From an uncultured Roseibium sp. (lineage in GTDB: Bacteria > Pseudomonadota > Alphaproteobacteria > Rhizobiales > Stappiaceae), in contig NZ_CANLVF010000008.1 in assembly GCF_947494555.1 (NCBI RefSeq), positions 62,001 through 126,000 on the forward strand: DNA of 64,000 bases, read 5' to 3'. Both the position numbers and the translations under genes were made by a program. Positions 8,123 through 15,120 of the stretch are shown piece by piece. Each line of letters opens with the position of its first letter. Position 1 is the first letter of the stretch. The notes beneath the pieces were generated by a model, which worked only from the letters and a program-made list of their open reading frames with translations, had not been told where the DNA came from and did no database searches.

Positions 8123-8267
8123 CCGGTCAGGACGACAAGGTGGGTGCAAAACACTCCTGCTCTATCCGTTGAGCTACGCTGCATCAGTTGGTTGCAGCGG
8201 CGGGATTCGAACCCGCAACCTGGCGATCCTGAGTCGATGTAGTTCTGCAGGCATTCGCCCTGACCGG
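8123..8267 (-). ncRNA. Y-RNA-like unit C with permuted tRNA mimic
   Basis: The 145-nt unit has a continuous 13-bp closing stem (CCGGTCAGG / CCTGACCGG plus GCGA / TCGT) and upper stem TGCAGAAC / GTTTTGCA. The insert reads, in order: T arm 8216-8200 (5-bp stem GCGGG/CCCGC, loop TTCGAAT), acceptor 3' strand CGCTGCA at 8199-8193, ACCA, linker ACTGA, acceptor 5' strand TGCAGCG at 8183-8177, TA (positions 8 and 9), and D arm 8174-8159 (GCTC/GAGC, loop AACGGATA). The acceptor strands are perfectly complementary. There is no anticodon arm; the Y stem takes its place. Confidence 0.85.
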
Positions 8268-8278
8268 TCAATTTCTGC

Positions 8279-8404
8279 GGCGGCAAGTCGGTGATGAAAT
8301 CAGCTCCGTTGCCTTTCCTCGTTAGACGACATCGCGATCTCGCGAAGGCGTGGCCCGACCCACGCATTTCCGGAGGTAACAATGTAATTCCATCGGCATC
8401 CGCC
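8279..8404 (-). ncRNA. Y-RNA-like unit B
   Basis: The closing stem is GGCGG / CCGCC and the upper stem GATGGAAT / ATTTCATC, with the conserved ATGCC and a nine-base 3' strand ending CTTG. The insert is not tRNA-like: CTCCG / CGGAG closes a junction with hairpins GCGTGG-loop-CCACGC and TCGCG-AGAT-CGCGA. The TACATTG that follows the 5' upper strand is the same as in unit A. Confidence 0.7.
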
Positions 8405-8420
8405 TCGCATTAAACTCTCT

Positions 8421-8664
8421 GGAAAGACCAGGCGACAAAAGTGAAGAAACCTGGGAGTCCCGCTCGAGCCTAAGAGCGCATGCTGCGATCAACCTGTGCT
8501 CACAAAGCGCAGACAAGTTGATCGACCCGTTAAGGCCGGTCAGCTTATGGGCATCCCATCGGTTCCGATTGGATGTCCGCTGATCTGGAGGGGAGTCGAA
8601 CCCGCTCAGACTTGATCCCATTGTTGGAGCAATGTAGTTCCTTCGGCATTCGCCGGATCTTCCC
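8421..8664 (-). ncRNA. Y-RNA-like unit A (large effector module)
   Basis: This is the unit nearest rsr and the longest (244 nt). The closing stem pairs GGGAAGATCC with TGGTCTTTCC (one mismatch) and GGCGA with TCGCC. The upper stem is GAAGGAAC / GTTTCTTC. The 5' strand GCCGAAGG fits the Ro-binding consensus GNCGAAN(0-1)G as I recall it. The insert has a T-arm-like hairpin with loop TTCGACT (stem imperfect), a 12-bp hairpin CGATCAACTTGT / ACAGGTTGATCG, and a D-arm-like GCTC-TTAGGCTC-GAGC just before the 3' strand. Confidence 0.75.
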
Positions 8665-8667
8665 TGA

Positions 8668-8696
8668 ACCGCGGCAGGCGGATGGCCCGCCGCGGT
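8668..8696 (-). other. Stable hairpin just after the rsr stop codon
   Basis: Arms ACCGCGGC and GCCGCGGT, extended inward by about four more pairs with a small loop, form a GC-rich hairpin between the rsr stop and unit A. It is not followed by a T run, so a pause, processing or mRNA 3'-end-protection role is more likely than simple termination. Confidence 0.6.
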
Positions 8697-8704
8697 CGTA
8701 TACG

Positions 8705-10279
8705 TCAGGTCAGATCGATCGCTTCGATCTCTCCGACCCACTGGTCCGCAGTCATCGTCCCCTTGGCAAAGGCCGCGATCTGGTCGAACACCGCATCGGA
8801 GAAGCCCCCGATGTTGAGGATATCCGGCCGCGACTTGGCCTGGCTTGTGCCGTAAGGCGCGATATCGATGCACACCAGCTTGGCATCCGGGTTACGCCTT
8901 TTCAGCGCTTCCCATTCACGCATCACGCCGGTTCCGTGCCGATCCTGGACGCCCGCCCAGGACTGGTTATCGGATACCAGGATCACCAGATCCGGTGCCC
9001 GGCGTTTTGCGTTCAGCCACGCCAGCGGCGCTGCACAGTTCGTCCCGCCACCCCACTGCTCGGTGAGCTTTTTGGCGTTGGTCATAACGGTGTCTCGCCC
9101 CGTCAACTTGACCGGCCGAACCTTGACTTCAAACGGCAGGACCGTGGCCCCGCGGTTTCGCCTCAGAACGGCTGCGGACACAAGAGCCGCAACATCGACG
9201 CAGCGCGTCTCGGTTGTCGCTCCCTTTCTGTACCCCGTCACCGGAGAGATCATGGAGCCGGAAACGTCCGGGCACACAACGACCTGTCCCTTGAAGGCCG
9301 GTACGTTGGCGACCGAGATTTCCAGCGCTTCGTGCATTGCCTCGCGGATTTCGGACGGCATATCCTCAGACAGTGCCTGAAACCCCGTGAGCAGCTGATA
9401 CGGAAAGGCGCGAGCCTTCCTGATACGCTTCGGATCCTTCAGGATCTCAGCAACGATGCCGACCGCCGGTGTCCTTTTGAACCGTTCGTCTTCAAAGACG
9501 CCGTGGCGCAGGAAGGTGTTCAGGTTCATGCGCACCATGTTCCAGCTTCCGCGTTCTGCCAGCTTCGTCCAGTCTTTCCTGGAAAGCGGCAGATGCGTCA
9601 GCATCTGGAACGGAACGTCCGGTACGTCGCGGCCCTTCGGGTTCTCCAGGAAGGCCACATAGTCGCGGACCTGCTCCGGCAGCTTTTCGACATCGCACGG
9701 CTTGCCGATCAACCAGGCGAAGAGAGCGTCACGCTCCGAATCGCGCGGTTTCGGGTGCACCATCTTGATGACATCGGCAAGCGACGGGTCCTTTCCGATA
9801 TTTGCCTGTAGCAACTGGTAATCCGTTGCCGCATTCAGCCAACCGCGCACCAGTGCTTTCGGCCTGGTCCCGAGCGACTTGCGTCCTGTCTGACCGGACC
9901 GCAGGATCTGCACGAAGTTGCGCAGCATTTTCCCGTCGGTCACGACATGCGGAAAGGCCTTCGCCAACAGCTGCGGATCACGCGATGTCAGCACCGCCAG
10001 CAAGAGGGCCGGCAGATCCTTCATCTTACCTTTCTGGCGGGCGTAGACAGCCGTCTTCGCCAGAAACGCATCGGGAACCGCTGCTGCCGTTTCAAGAACG
10101 GCCTTCAGTTCGAGGTCGGCGGACTGGTAGAACGTGTCGCCGATAGAGCCCGTCGCTGCCAGCTGCGCCAGCTTGTGGCGGTCTTCATATGTGTAGGCCT
10201 TGCCACCAGCCAGGTTCTTGGCGTCGGCTTTGCCGGAAAAACGTCCACGCTGGGATGCAAACAGAGATTTGTTCGCCAT
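8705..10279 (-). CDS. rsr: Ro60 ortholog, TROVE-domain RNA-binding protein
   Basis: This 524-residue protein has the ring-forming TROVE (HEAT-repeat) domain over about residues 10-320 and a von Willebrand A domain at the C-terminus with an intact MIDAS start, DVSGSM, a TGRDT segment and VSDNQSW. Ro60 proteins bind misfolded or damaged ncRNAs through the ring hole and Y RNAs on its outer surface; Y RNA tethers it to partners such as PNPase. The ATG at 10279 follows GAGGAG with a 7-base spacer and gives the expected MANKSLFAS start; a TTG five codons upstream overlaps that site. It is the first gene of the unit that continues into seven Y-RNA-like ncRNAs and rtcB, with rtcR divergent. Confidence 0.95.
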   Translation of the reverse strand: MANKSLFASQRGRFSGKADAKNLAGGKAYTYEDRHKLAQLAATGSIGDTFYQSADLELKAVLETAAAVPDAFLAKTAVYARQKGKMKDLPALLLAVLTSRDPQLLAKAFPHVVTDGKMLRNFVQILRSGQTGRKSLGTRPKALVRGWLNAATDYQLLQANIGKDPSLADVIKMVHPKPRDSERDALFAWLIGKPCDVEKLPEQVRDYVAFLENPKGRDVPDVPFQMLTHLPLSRKDWTKLAERGSWNMVRMNLNTFLRHGVFEDERFKRTPAVGIVAEILKDPKRIRKARAFPYQLLTGFQALSEDMPSEIREAMHEALEISVANVPAFKGQVVVCPDVSGSMISPVTGYRKGATTETRCVDVAALVSAAVLRRNRGATVLPFEVKVRPVKLTGRDTVMTNAKKLTEQWGGGTNCAAPLAWLNAKRRAPDLVILVSDNQSWAGVQDRHGTGVMREWEALKRRNPDAKLVCIDIAPYGTSQAKSRPDILNIGGFSDAVFDQIAAFAKGTMTADQWVGEIEAIDLT

Positions 10280-10391
10280 TGTCTCGCTCCTCAAATCCGT
10301 GCCTGGAAAGGCGTTGGTGTTCGTGTCTGTGTTGAGAAGGAGATTGCATCAGCAAAGCGTGCAGAAAAACAAAAAAGCGAATTTCGATTAA

Positions 10392-10432
10392 GATACTGAT
10401 TTCAATATCATTTTTTGAATATTGACATTCAA
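10392..10432. promoter_or_regulatory. Two palindromes between divergent rsr and rtcR
   Basis: GATACTGATTTCAATATC at 10392-10409 is an imperfect palindrome, and TTGAAT-ATTGAC-ATTCAA at 10415-10432 is a perfect 6-bp inverted repeat that overlaps the rtcR -35 box. They are candidate RtcR binding sites for activating rsr and repressing rtcR. No correctly spaced sigma-54 GG-N10-GC promoter was found ahead of rsr. Confidence 0.4.
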
Positions 10433-10450
10433 GGCAAGAAATTATCTTAT
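10422..10450 (+). promoter_or_regulatory. Sigma-70-type promoter of rtcR
   Basis: A perfect TTGACA (10422-10427) is separated by 17 bases from TCTTAT (10445-10450), four of six matches to the -10 consensus. The region is AT-rich compared with its surroundings. This placement makes the TTG at 10415 impossible as a start and supports the TTG at 10487. Confidence 0.6.
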
Positions 10451-10486
10451 ATCCTTAGATACGAATTTATAAAACTGGATACTTCA

Positions 10487-12070
10487 TTGAAAAAGAACGT
10501 CGTCATCGGCTTTCTCGGCACTCAACTGGACGCCGGCAAAAAGCGCCGCTGGCGTCCGTCAATCGCCGTGACCCAGCATGGCAGCTTTCCGGTCCACCGG
10601 ATTGAACTCCTTTATGACAGGGCGTTTCATCGCCTCGCGCAAAACGTCAAGGCCGACATCGAGGACGCAAGCCCGGCGACAGAGGTCCTGCTGCAGCTCG
10701 TTGACCTTCGCGATCCTTGGGACTTCCAGGAAGTTTACGGGGCCCTTTTTGACTTCGCGCGCGAGTATGGTTTCGACGAGGACAGGGAGGATTATTTCGT
10801 CCATCTGACAACGGGGACACACGTTGCCCAGATCTGCTGGTTCTTGCTGACGGAATCCCGTCACGTTCCGGCCAAGCTGGTGCAGACATCACCGCCGCGC
10901 GGCGAGGACAGCGAGGTCAACGGCCGCTACAACATCGTCGACCTTGACCTGTCGCGCTACGACGCCCTGCAGCAGCGCTTCGATCTCATTGCAGAAGAAT
11001 ACAACGCGCTCCTGAAAGCCGGAATCGAAACCCGCAACCCGGCCTTCAACAGCCTGATAGAACGCATAGAGCTGGTGGCTACAAACTCGGATGCGCCTCT
11101 GCTTTTGCTCGGGGACACGGGAACGGGCAAGAGCGAACTGGCAGAACGCATTTACGAACTCAAGCTGCAACGCCGCCGGGTAAAGGGCAGGCTGGTTCAT
11201 GTGAACTGCGCCACATTAAAAGGCGAGCGCGCCATGTCGAGCCTCTTCGGTCACCGCCGTGGGACCATGGGAACCGGTAGCCCGGACAGGCGGGGCCTGC
11301 TGCGCGAAGCCGATGGCGGCGTTCTGTTTCTGGACGAGATCAACGAACTCGGCCTTGATGAGCAGGCGATGATCCTCCATGCCGTCGAGACCGGTCGATT
11401 CCTGCCCGTCGGATCCGATCATGAAATCACCAGCCGGTTCCAGCTCATTGCCGGAACCAATCGCGACCTCGGGTTACTTGTCTCTGAGGGAAAGTTCCGG
11501 CCGGATCTTTACGCGCGCCTGAACCTCTGGACATTCCGACTGCCCTCGCTTACCGAGCGCCGCGAGGATGTCGAACCCAATATCGAGTTTGAACTCAACC
11601 GGTCTGAAAAACTGCTCGGCAACCGGGTCGGCTTCAACGCTGATGCGCGTGCGCGCTATCTCGATTTCGCCATGTCTCCGGCAACGCCCTGGCCGGGAAA
11701 CTTTCGCGATCTGGGCGCTTCGGTTCAAAGACTGTGTACTCTGGCCCCGCGCGGACGCATCACGCAGACGCTCGTGGATCAGGAGATTGAGGCCCTCGAA
11801 GGTCAGTGGATGAGCGCCGAAACCAATCCGGATGACGCCCTTTTGGAAGACTTGCTCGGAAACCGAACCAGGGACATTGACGCCTTCGACAGGGTACAGC
11901 TTGCCTATGTCATCCGCGTTTGCCGCAAGAGCCCCTCGCTGAGTGCGGCGGGCAGAGTGCTGTTCGCGGCCTCCCGCGCGACACGAACCAGCCGAAACGA
12001 TGCCGACCGCCTCAAGAAGTATCTTGACCGGTTTGACCTCAGCTGGCAGTCGATTGTGGCCGATAGCTGA
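10487..12070 (+). CDS. rtcR: RtcR-type CARF-AAA+ transcriptional regulator with altered GAFTGA loop
   Basis: The protein has 527 residues, close to E. coli RtcR. The N-terminal CARF-like sensor domain spans about residues 1-155 with the characteristic HLTTGTHVAQICWFLL, followed by an AAA+ domain (Walker A GDTGTGKS, Walker B GGVLFLDEIN, arginine-finger region GKFRPDLYARL) and a C-terminal Fis-like HTH (SAAGRVLF...NDADRLKKYL). The loop that is GAFTGA in sigma-54 activators aligns without gaps to GTMGTG (LFGHRRGTMGTGSPDRRGLL), so sigma-54 contact is probably lost. The TTG start matches the N-terminus of the E. coli protein as I remember it. RtcR senses RNA-damage products; tRNA fragments have been proposed as ligand. 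It is divergent from rsr and its presumed target. Confidence 0.93.
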   Translation: MKKNVVIGFLGTQLDAGKKRRWRPSIAVTQHGSFPVHRIELLYDRAFHRLAQNVKADIEDASPATEVLLQLVDLRDPWDFQEVYGALFDFAREYGFDEDREDYFVHLTTGTHVAQICWFLLTESRHVPAKLVQTSPPRGEDSEVNGRYNIVDLDLSRYDALQQRFDLIAEEYNALLKAGIETRNPAFNSLIERIELVATNSDAPLLLLGDTGTGKSELAERIYELKLQRRRVKGRLVHVNCATLKGERAMSSLFGHRRGTMGTGSPDRRGLLREADGGVLFLDEINELGLDEQAMILHAVETGRFLPVGSDHEITSRFQLIAGTNRDLGLLVSEGKFRPDLYARLNLWTFRLPSLTERREDVEPNIEFELNRSEKLLGNRVGFNADARARYLDFAMSPATPWPGNFRDLGASVQRLCTLAPRGRITQTLVDQEIEALEGQWMSAETNPDDALLEDLLGNRTRDIDAFDRVQLAYVIRVCRKSPSLSAAGRVLFAASRATRTSRNDADRLKKYLDRFDLSWQSIVADS

Positions 12071-12226
12071 TCGCAGCACACCGGGTTCACACGCCAATGG
12101 CGTTTCCGTGATCCGGACGCGCCTGAACTTGAAGTAAACGTCAACACGAAGAACATCGAGTTGAATGCACGTTACCAAATGCCTTCCCAAATAAAGGACG
12201 CAACAAGATTTTAATCTGGAAGGCTA

Positions 12227-12745
12227 ATGAACATGATGGCACTTACTTCTGAAAACCGGCTGGTCGGCGCGCTGCCCTCCATCAACTTTGCAACTCTCGG
12301 ACTGATGTTTGTCTCGGGCTTTTTCGCAACGGTCGCGTTTGACCTTTGGGGTCAGGTGATCAGCCCGGCGCTCGGCTATGCAAAACTCTCCCCGCATGGT
12401 CTGGCTCAAAGCCTGCTCGGCTCCCTCGGGCTGCCGAACACTGCCTTTGCCGGCTATTTCGTACACTTCTATGTGGTCGGTCTTATCGGGTATCCGATCG
12501 GCTGGATGTTCATCTTCGCACCGATCTGGCAACGCGTTGTCGGCAACACCCACTGGTTCCTCCCCTCCGCAATCTATGGCTTCGGTCTCTGGGTCTTCGC
12601 CATCGGTGGCATCACATCTCTCGCAGGCCTGCCGTTCTTCCTGAACTTCTCCGGCATTGTCTGGGTCGCTCTGGTCGGTCACGTGCTCTACGGCATCGTT
12701 ATGGTCGCCATGCTGAAACTCATCGAAAAGCAGCAGAACGCCTGA
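12227..12745 (+). CDS. Small integral membrane protein of unknown function
   Basis: This 172-residue protein has about four hydrophobic helices (near residues 22-45, 74-100, 108-132, 140-165), so it should be in the inner membrane. It starts at ATG 12227 behind GGAAGG. Charged residues are few and no catalytic motif is seen. I do not recognise the family with confidence; it resembles small alphaproteobacterial DUF membrane proteins. It stands alone between rtcR and a strong terminator. Confidence 0.75.
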   Translation: MNMMALTSENRLVGALPSINFATLGLMFVSGFFATVAFDLWGQVISPALGYAKLSPHGLAQSLLGSLGLPNTAFAGYFVHFYVVGLIGYPIGWMFIFAPIWQRVVGNTHWFLPSAIYGFGLWVFAIGGITSLAGLPFFLNFSGIVWVALVGHVLYGIVMVAMLKLIEKQQNA

Positions 12746-12792
12746 TCCTCAAAAAAACCATGCGGGCGAACCACGCCCACATCCAAAAAAAT

Positions 12793-12819
12793 CGCGCCAC
12801 ATTGTGGCGCGTTTTTTTT
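12793..12819 (+). terminator. Intrinsic terminator
   Basis: An 8-bp stem CGCGCCAC / GTGGCGCG with loop ATT is followed by eight T residues. It ends the transcript of the 172-residue membrane protein. Confidence 0.92.
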
Positions 12820-12941
12820 GCACGACCTGACTGCGCCAACACATGTTGAAATGGGCCGTCAAAGAATGAAATAAGATAGTGGTGTTTCGAATTGCATCTC
12901 AGCTGGGGTTCTATTTGAAAGGCCCGAACGGAGGCTGGCAT

Positions 12942-13628
12942 TTGAACATTTTTTTGCGCGTGTTGGCCGACCAGGCCCGGCTCTTGTCCTTCAGAGCCTT
13001 CAGGCCATCGCTTGCAGAGCATTGGCACATCTATCTCGGTTGGGGTCTCTTCACCACCTGGCTCGTCGGCATTGGCCGGTACTGGGATCACCCGAATGCG
13101 GAGTTGTGGCAGTATGCGGGCCTCGGCTCACTTGGATATGTTTTTGTCCTGGCGGCCATTGTCTGGGCCATTTCCGCCCCGCTCAAACCGCAAAATCTCA
13201 GCTACCGCAACATTCTGATCTTCATCACCCTGACCTCGCTGCCAGCGCTCCTCTATGCCATTCCGGTCGAGCGGTTTATGTCGCTCTCCTCGGCCCAGAT
13301 GGCAAATGTCTGGTTTCTCCTGATCGTTGCCGCGTGGCGGGTAGTCCTGTTCGCGGTCTTTCTTCGGCGGGTGGGTAAACTCTCCACCGTCGCAGTTGTC
13401 GTTGCAACGCTTCTGCCGCTCGTGCTCATTGTGACAACGTTGACGATCCTCAACCTTGAACAGGCAGTCTTTAACGTCATGGGTGGAATTCGGGAGCCAA
13501 CGTCCAATGACGCGGCCTTCGGCATCTTGGCATCGATCACGCTATTCTCCATGCTCGCAGCGCCGGTTCTCCTGATCATGTATTTGTTTCTGGTCGCCCG
13601 TATTCATTTGCGGAAATCTTCCATATGA
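12942..13628 (+). CDS. Multi-spanning membrane protein coupled to a radical SAM gene
   Basis: The protein has about 228 residues and five to six predicted helices (for instance YVFVLAAIVWAI, ILIFITLTSLPALLYAI, VWFLLIVAAWRVVLFAVFL, TVAVVVATLLPLVLIVTTL). TTG 12942 was chosen because GGAGG lies 7 bases before it; a GTG at 12879 would add 21 residues. The stop overlaps the start of the B12-binding radical SAM gene by 4 bases, so the two are translationally coupled and may act together. The family is not recognised; it looks like a YIP1-type or other polytopic protein. Confidence 0.72.
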   Translation: MNIFLRVLADQARLLSFRAFRPSLAEHWHIYLGWGLFTTWLVGIGRYWDHPNAELWQYAGLGSLGYVFVLAAIVWAISAPLKPQNLSYRNILIFITLTSLPALLYAIPVERFMSLSSAQMANVWFLLIVAAWRVVLFAVFLRRVGKLSTVAVVVATLLPLVLIVTTLTILNLEQAVFNVMGGIREPTSNDAAFGILASITLFSMLAAPVLLIMYLFLVARIHLRKSSI

Positions 13629-14941
13629 GGCTCGGCCTGATCGCCATGAGCGGCGTCCGGGCCCAGAACCAGGGCCTGATGCAACTGGGCCTGACGCTGC
13701 CGGGATTTGTGGAACGCAGCAAGGTGATCGCGTCGCTGCCAAGCCTCGCCCTCTTGACCCTCGCGGGTCTGACACCGTCCGATATCAATGTCCGCTACCT
13801 TGAGGTCGCGGACCTCGCCGGTTTGGACGAGTTGCCCGGTGACTTTGATGCTGTCGCGATCTCAAGTTATTCCGCCCAGATAAAGGACGCCTATAAGCTT
13901 GCAGATCGTTACCGCCGCGAAGGAACCAAGGTCATCCTGGGTGGGTTGCATGTCACGGCCTGTCCGCAGGAAGCCGCGCTACACGCCGACGCTATTGCGC
14001 TCGGCGAGGCGGAGCCTGTCTGGCCGCAAGTTATCGAAGACCTTAAAAACGCCGGTCTGAAGCCGGTCTATGATGCCCGTTCAGGTTCCTTCGACCTGCA
14101 GCATGCACCCATGCCCGCGTTCGAACTGCTTGACATTGATCGCTACAACCGACTCACGGTCCAGACCCAGCGCGGCTGCCCGCTCTCCTGCGACTTCTGT
14201 GCCTCTTCGATCCGAATTTCACCGAAATTCAAGACCAAACCGGTCGAAAAAGTCATTGCAGAGATCCGCCGGATCAAAACCATATGGCCAAAGCCGTTTA
14301 TCGAGTTCGCCGACGACAACACCTTCGCCAACAAAGCCCATGCGAAACGGTTGGCAAAAGCGCTCGCGGGCGAGAACATCCGCTGGTTCACGGAGACGGA
14401 TGTGTCGGTTGCAGATGATCCGGATCTCCTTGCCATGCTGCGCGATGCCGGGTGCAGTCAGCTTTTGATCGGACTTGAGGCGACCGACAAGACGGTTCTG
14501 GACGGGATCGAGCAGAAAGCCAACTGGAAGGCCAAGCGCGCCGACACGTATCTCGAAGCGGTTCACAGGATTCAGGAACACGGCATCACTGTGAACGGAT
14601 GCTTCGTTCTGGGGCTCGACGGGCAAACCGAGGAGAGTTTTGACGATGTGACCCGCTTCGTCAGGGAAAGCGGTCTTTATGATGTACAGGTGACGGTGCA
14701 AACCCCTTTCCCCGGAACCCCGCTCTATGACCGGTTAAAGTCGGAAGGACGCCTCATTCGCGCAAATGCCTGGGAAACCTGCACGCTCTTTGATGTCAAT
14801 GTCAGGCCCGACCACATGACGGTCGATGAGCTTGAAGACAGGTTCCAGAACCTGGTGGCAACGCTCTATACAGACGATTTCACGCAATGGCGCCGCGGTG
14901 CTTTTCGGCGGCAGATACGAATGGCAAACAAGCCTGCTTAA
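13625..14941 (+). CDS. B12-binding-domain radical SAM protein
   Basis: The 438-residue enzyme has an N-terminal cobalamin-binding-like Rossmann domain (about residues 1-150, VAISSYSAQIKDAYKLADRYRREG and VILGGLHVTACPQEA) and a radical SAM core. The core has the 4Fe-4S/SAM motif CPLSCDFC (CxxxCxxC) near residue 185, plus a GLE motif (LLIGLEATD) and GCFVLGLDGQTEESF. Members act as methyltransferases, cyclases or oxidoreductases on unactivated carbons; the substrate here is unknown. The upstream membrane protein suggests a lipid or membrane-bound substrate, which is inference only. Confidence 0.88.
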   Translation: MRLGLIAMSGVRAQNQGLMQLGLTLPGFVERSKVIASLPSLALLTLAGLTPSDINVRYLEVADLAGLDELPGDFDAVAISSYSAQIKDAYKLADRYRREGTKVILGGLHVTACPQEAALHADAIALGEAEPVWPQVIEDLKNAGLKPVYDARSGSFDLQHAPMPAFELLDIDRYNRLTVQTQRGCPLSCDFCASSIRISPKFKTKPVEKVIAEIRRIKTIWPKPFIEFADDNTFANKAHAKRLAKALAGENIRWFTETDVSVADDPDLLAMLRDAGCSQLLIGLEATDKTVLDGIEQKANWKAKRADTYLEAVHRIQEHGITVNGCFVLGLDGQTEESFDDVTRFVRESGLYDVQVTVQTPFPGTPLYDRLKSEGRLIRANAWETCTLFDVNVRPDHMTVDELEDRFQNLVATLYTDDFTQWRRGAFRRQIRMANKPA

Positions 14942-15120
14942 TCCCAGGACGTGTCCTTGCTGGGGCGGGTCACTCCTTGGTCAATTCTCCACCTGTTGCC
15001 AAAGCGCGTGCGTTGACATGGCGCACGTTCCAGAATTGGCCCCGAACAAATTCCTTTGGTAACCGGTGTTCAAGATCTGATGTTGATGAGCTCAGCTCTC
15101 CAGGTAAGCGGATCAATCCT

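Larger units (their letters stand above)
7593..8664 (-). other. Tandem array of seven Y-RNA-like ncRNAs between rsr and rtcB
   Basis: The 1.1 kb between the Ro60 and rtcB genes has no credible protein gene. On the minus strand it contains seven units (8421-8664, 8279-8404, 8123-8267, 8001-8062, 7847-7991, 7659-7797, 7593-7653). Each has a closing stem, an invariant ATGCC on the 5' side, an upper stem with a conserved G-U pair at position 5, a variable insert, and a 3' strand usually ending in TTG before the closing stem. This is the layout of Ro60-binding Y RNAs, where 5' and 3' ends pair and the insert is the effector module. Enterobacterial rsr-yrl-rtc operons have one or two such RNAs. Units are probably processed from, or initiated within, the rsr-rtcB transcript. 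Confidence 0.85.

Noticed and set aside
7883..8216. Ordinary or permuted tRNA genes
   Set aside because: T and D arms are excellent but in reversed order, there is no anticodon arm, and both sit inside the Y-type stem; a Y RNA tRNA mimic explains them better.
7593..8664. CRISPR array or simple tandem repeat
   Set aside because: Spacing varies from 60 to 245 nt, and what is conserved is base pairing with compensatory changes rather than an identical repeat.
8573..9811. 412-codon plus-strand open frame
   Set aside because: It runs antisense through the ncRNA array and rsr and has no domain signature.
10331..10380. Sigma-54 promoter for rsr (minus-strand CTGCACG...TTTGCT)
   Set aside because: The GG-like and GC boxes are 10 rather than 12 bases apart and the first G is replaced by T; sigma-54 promoters have strict spacing.
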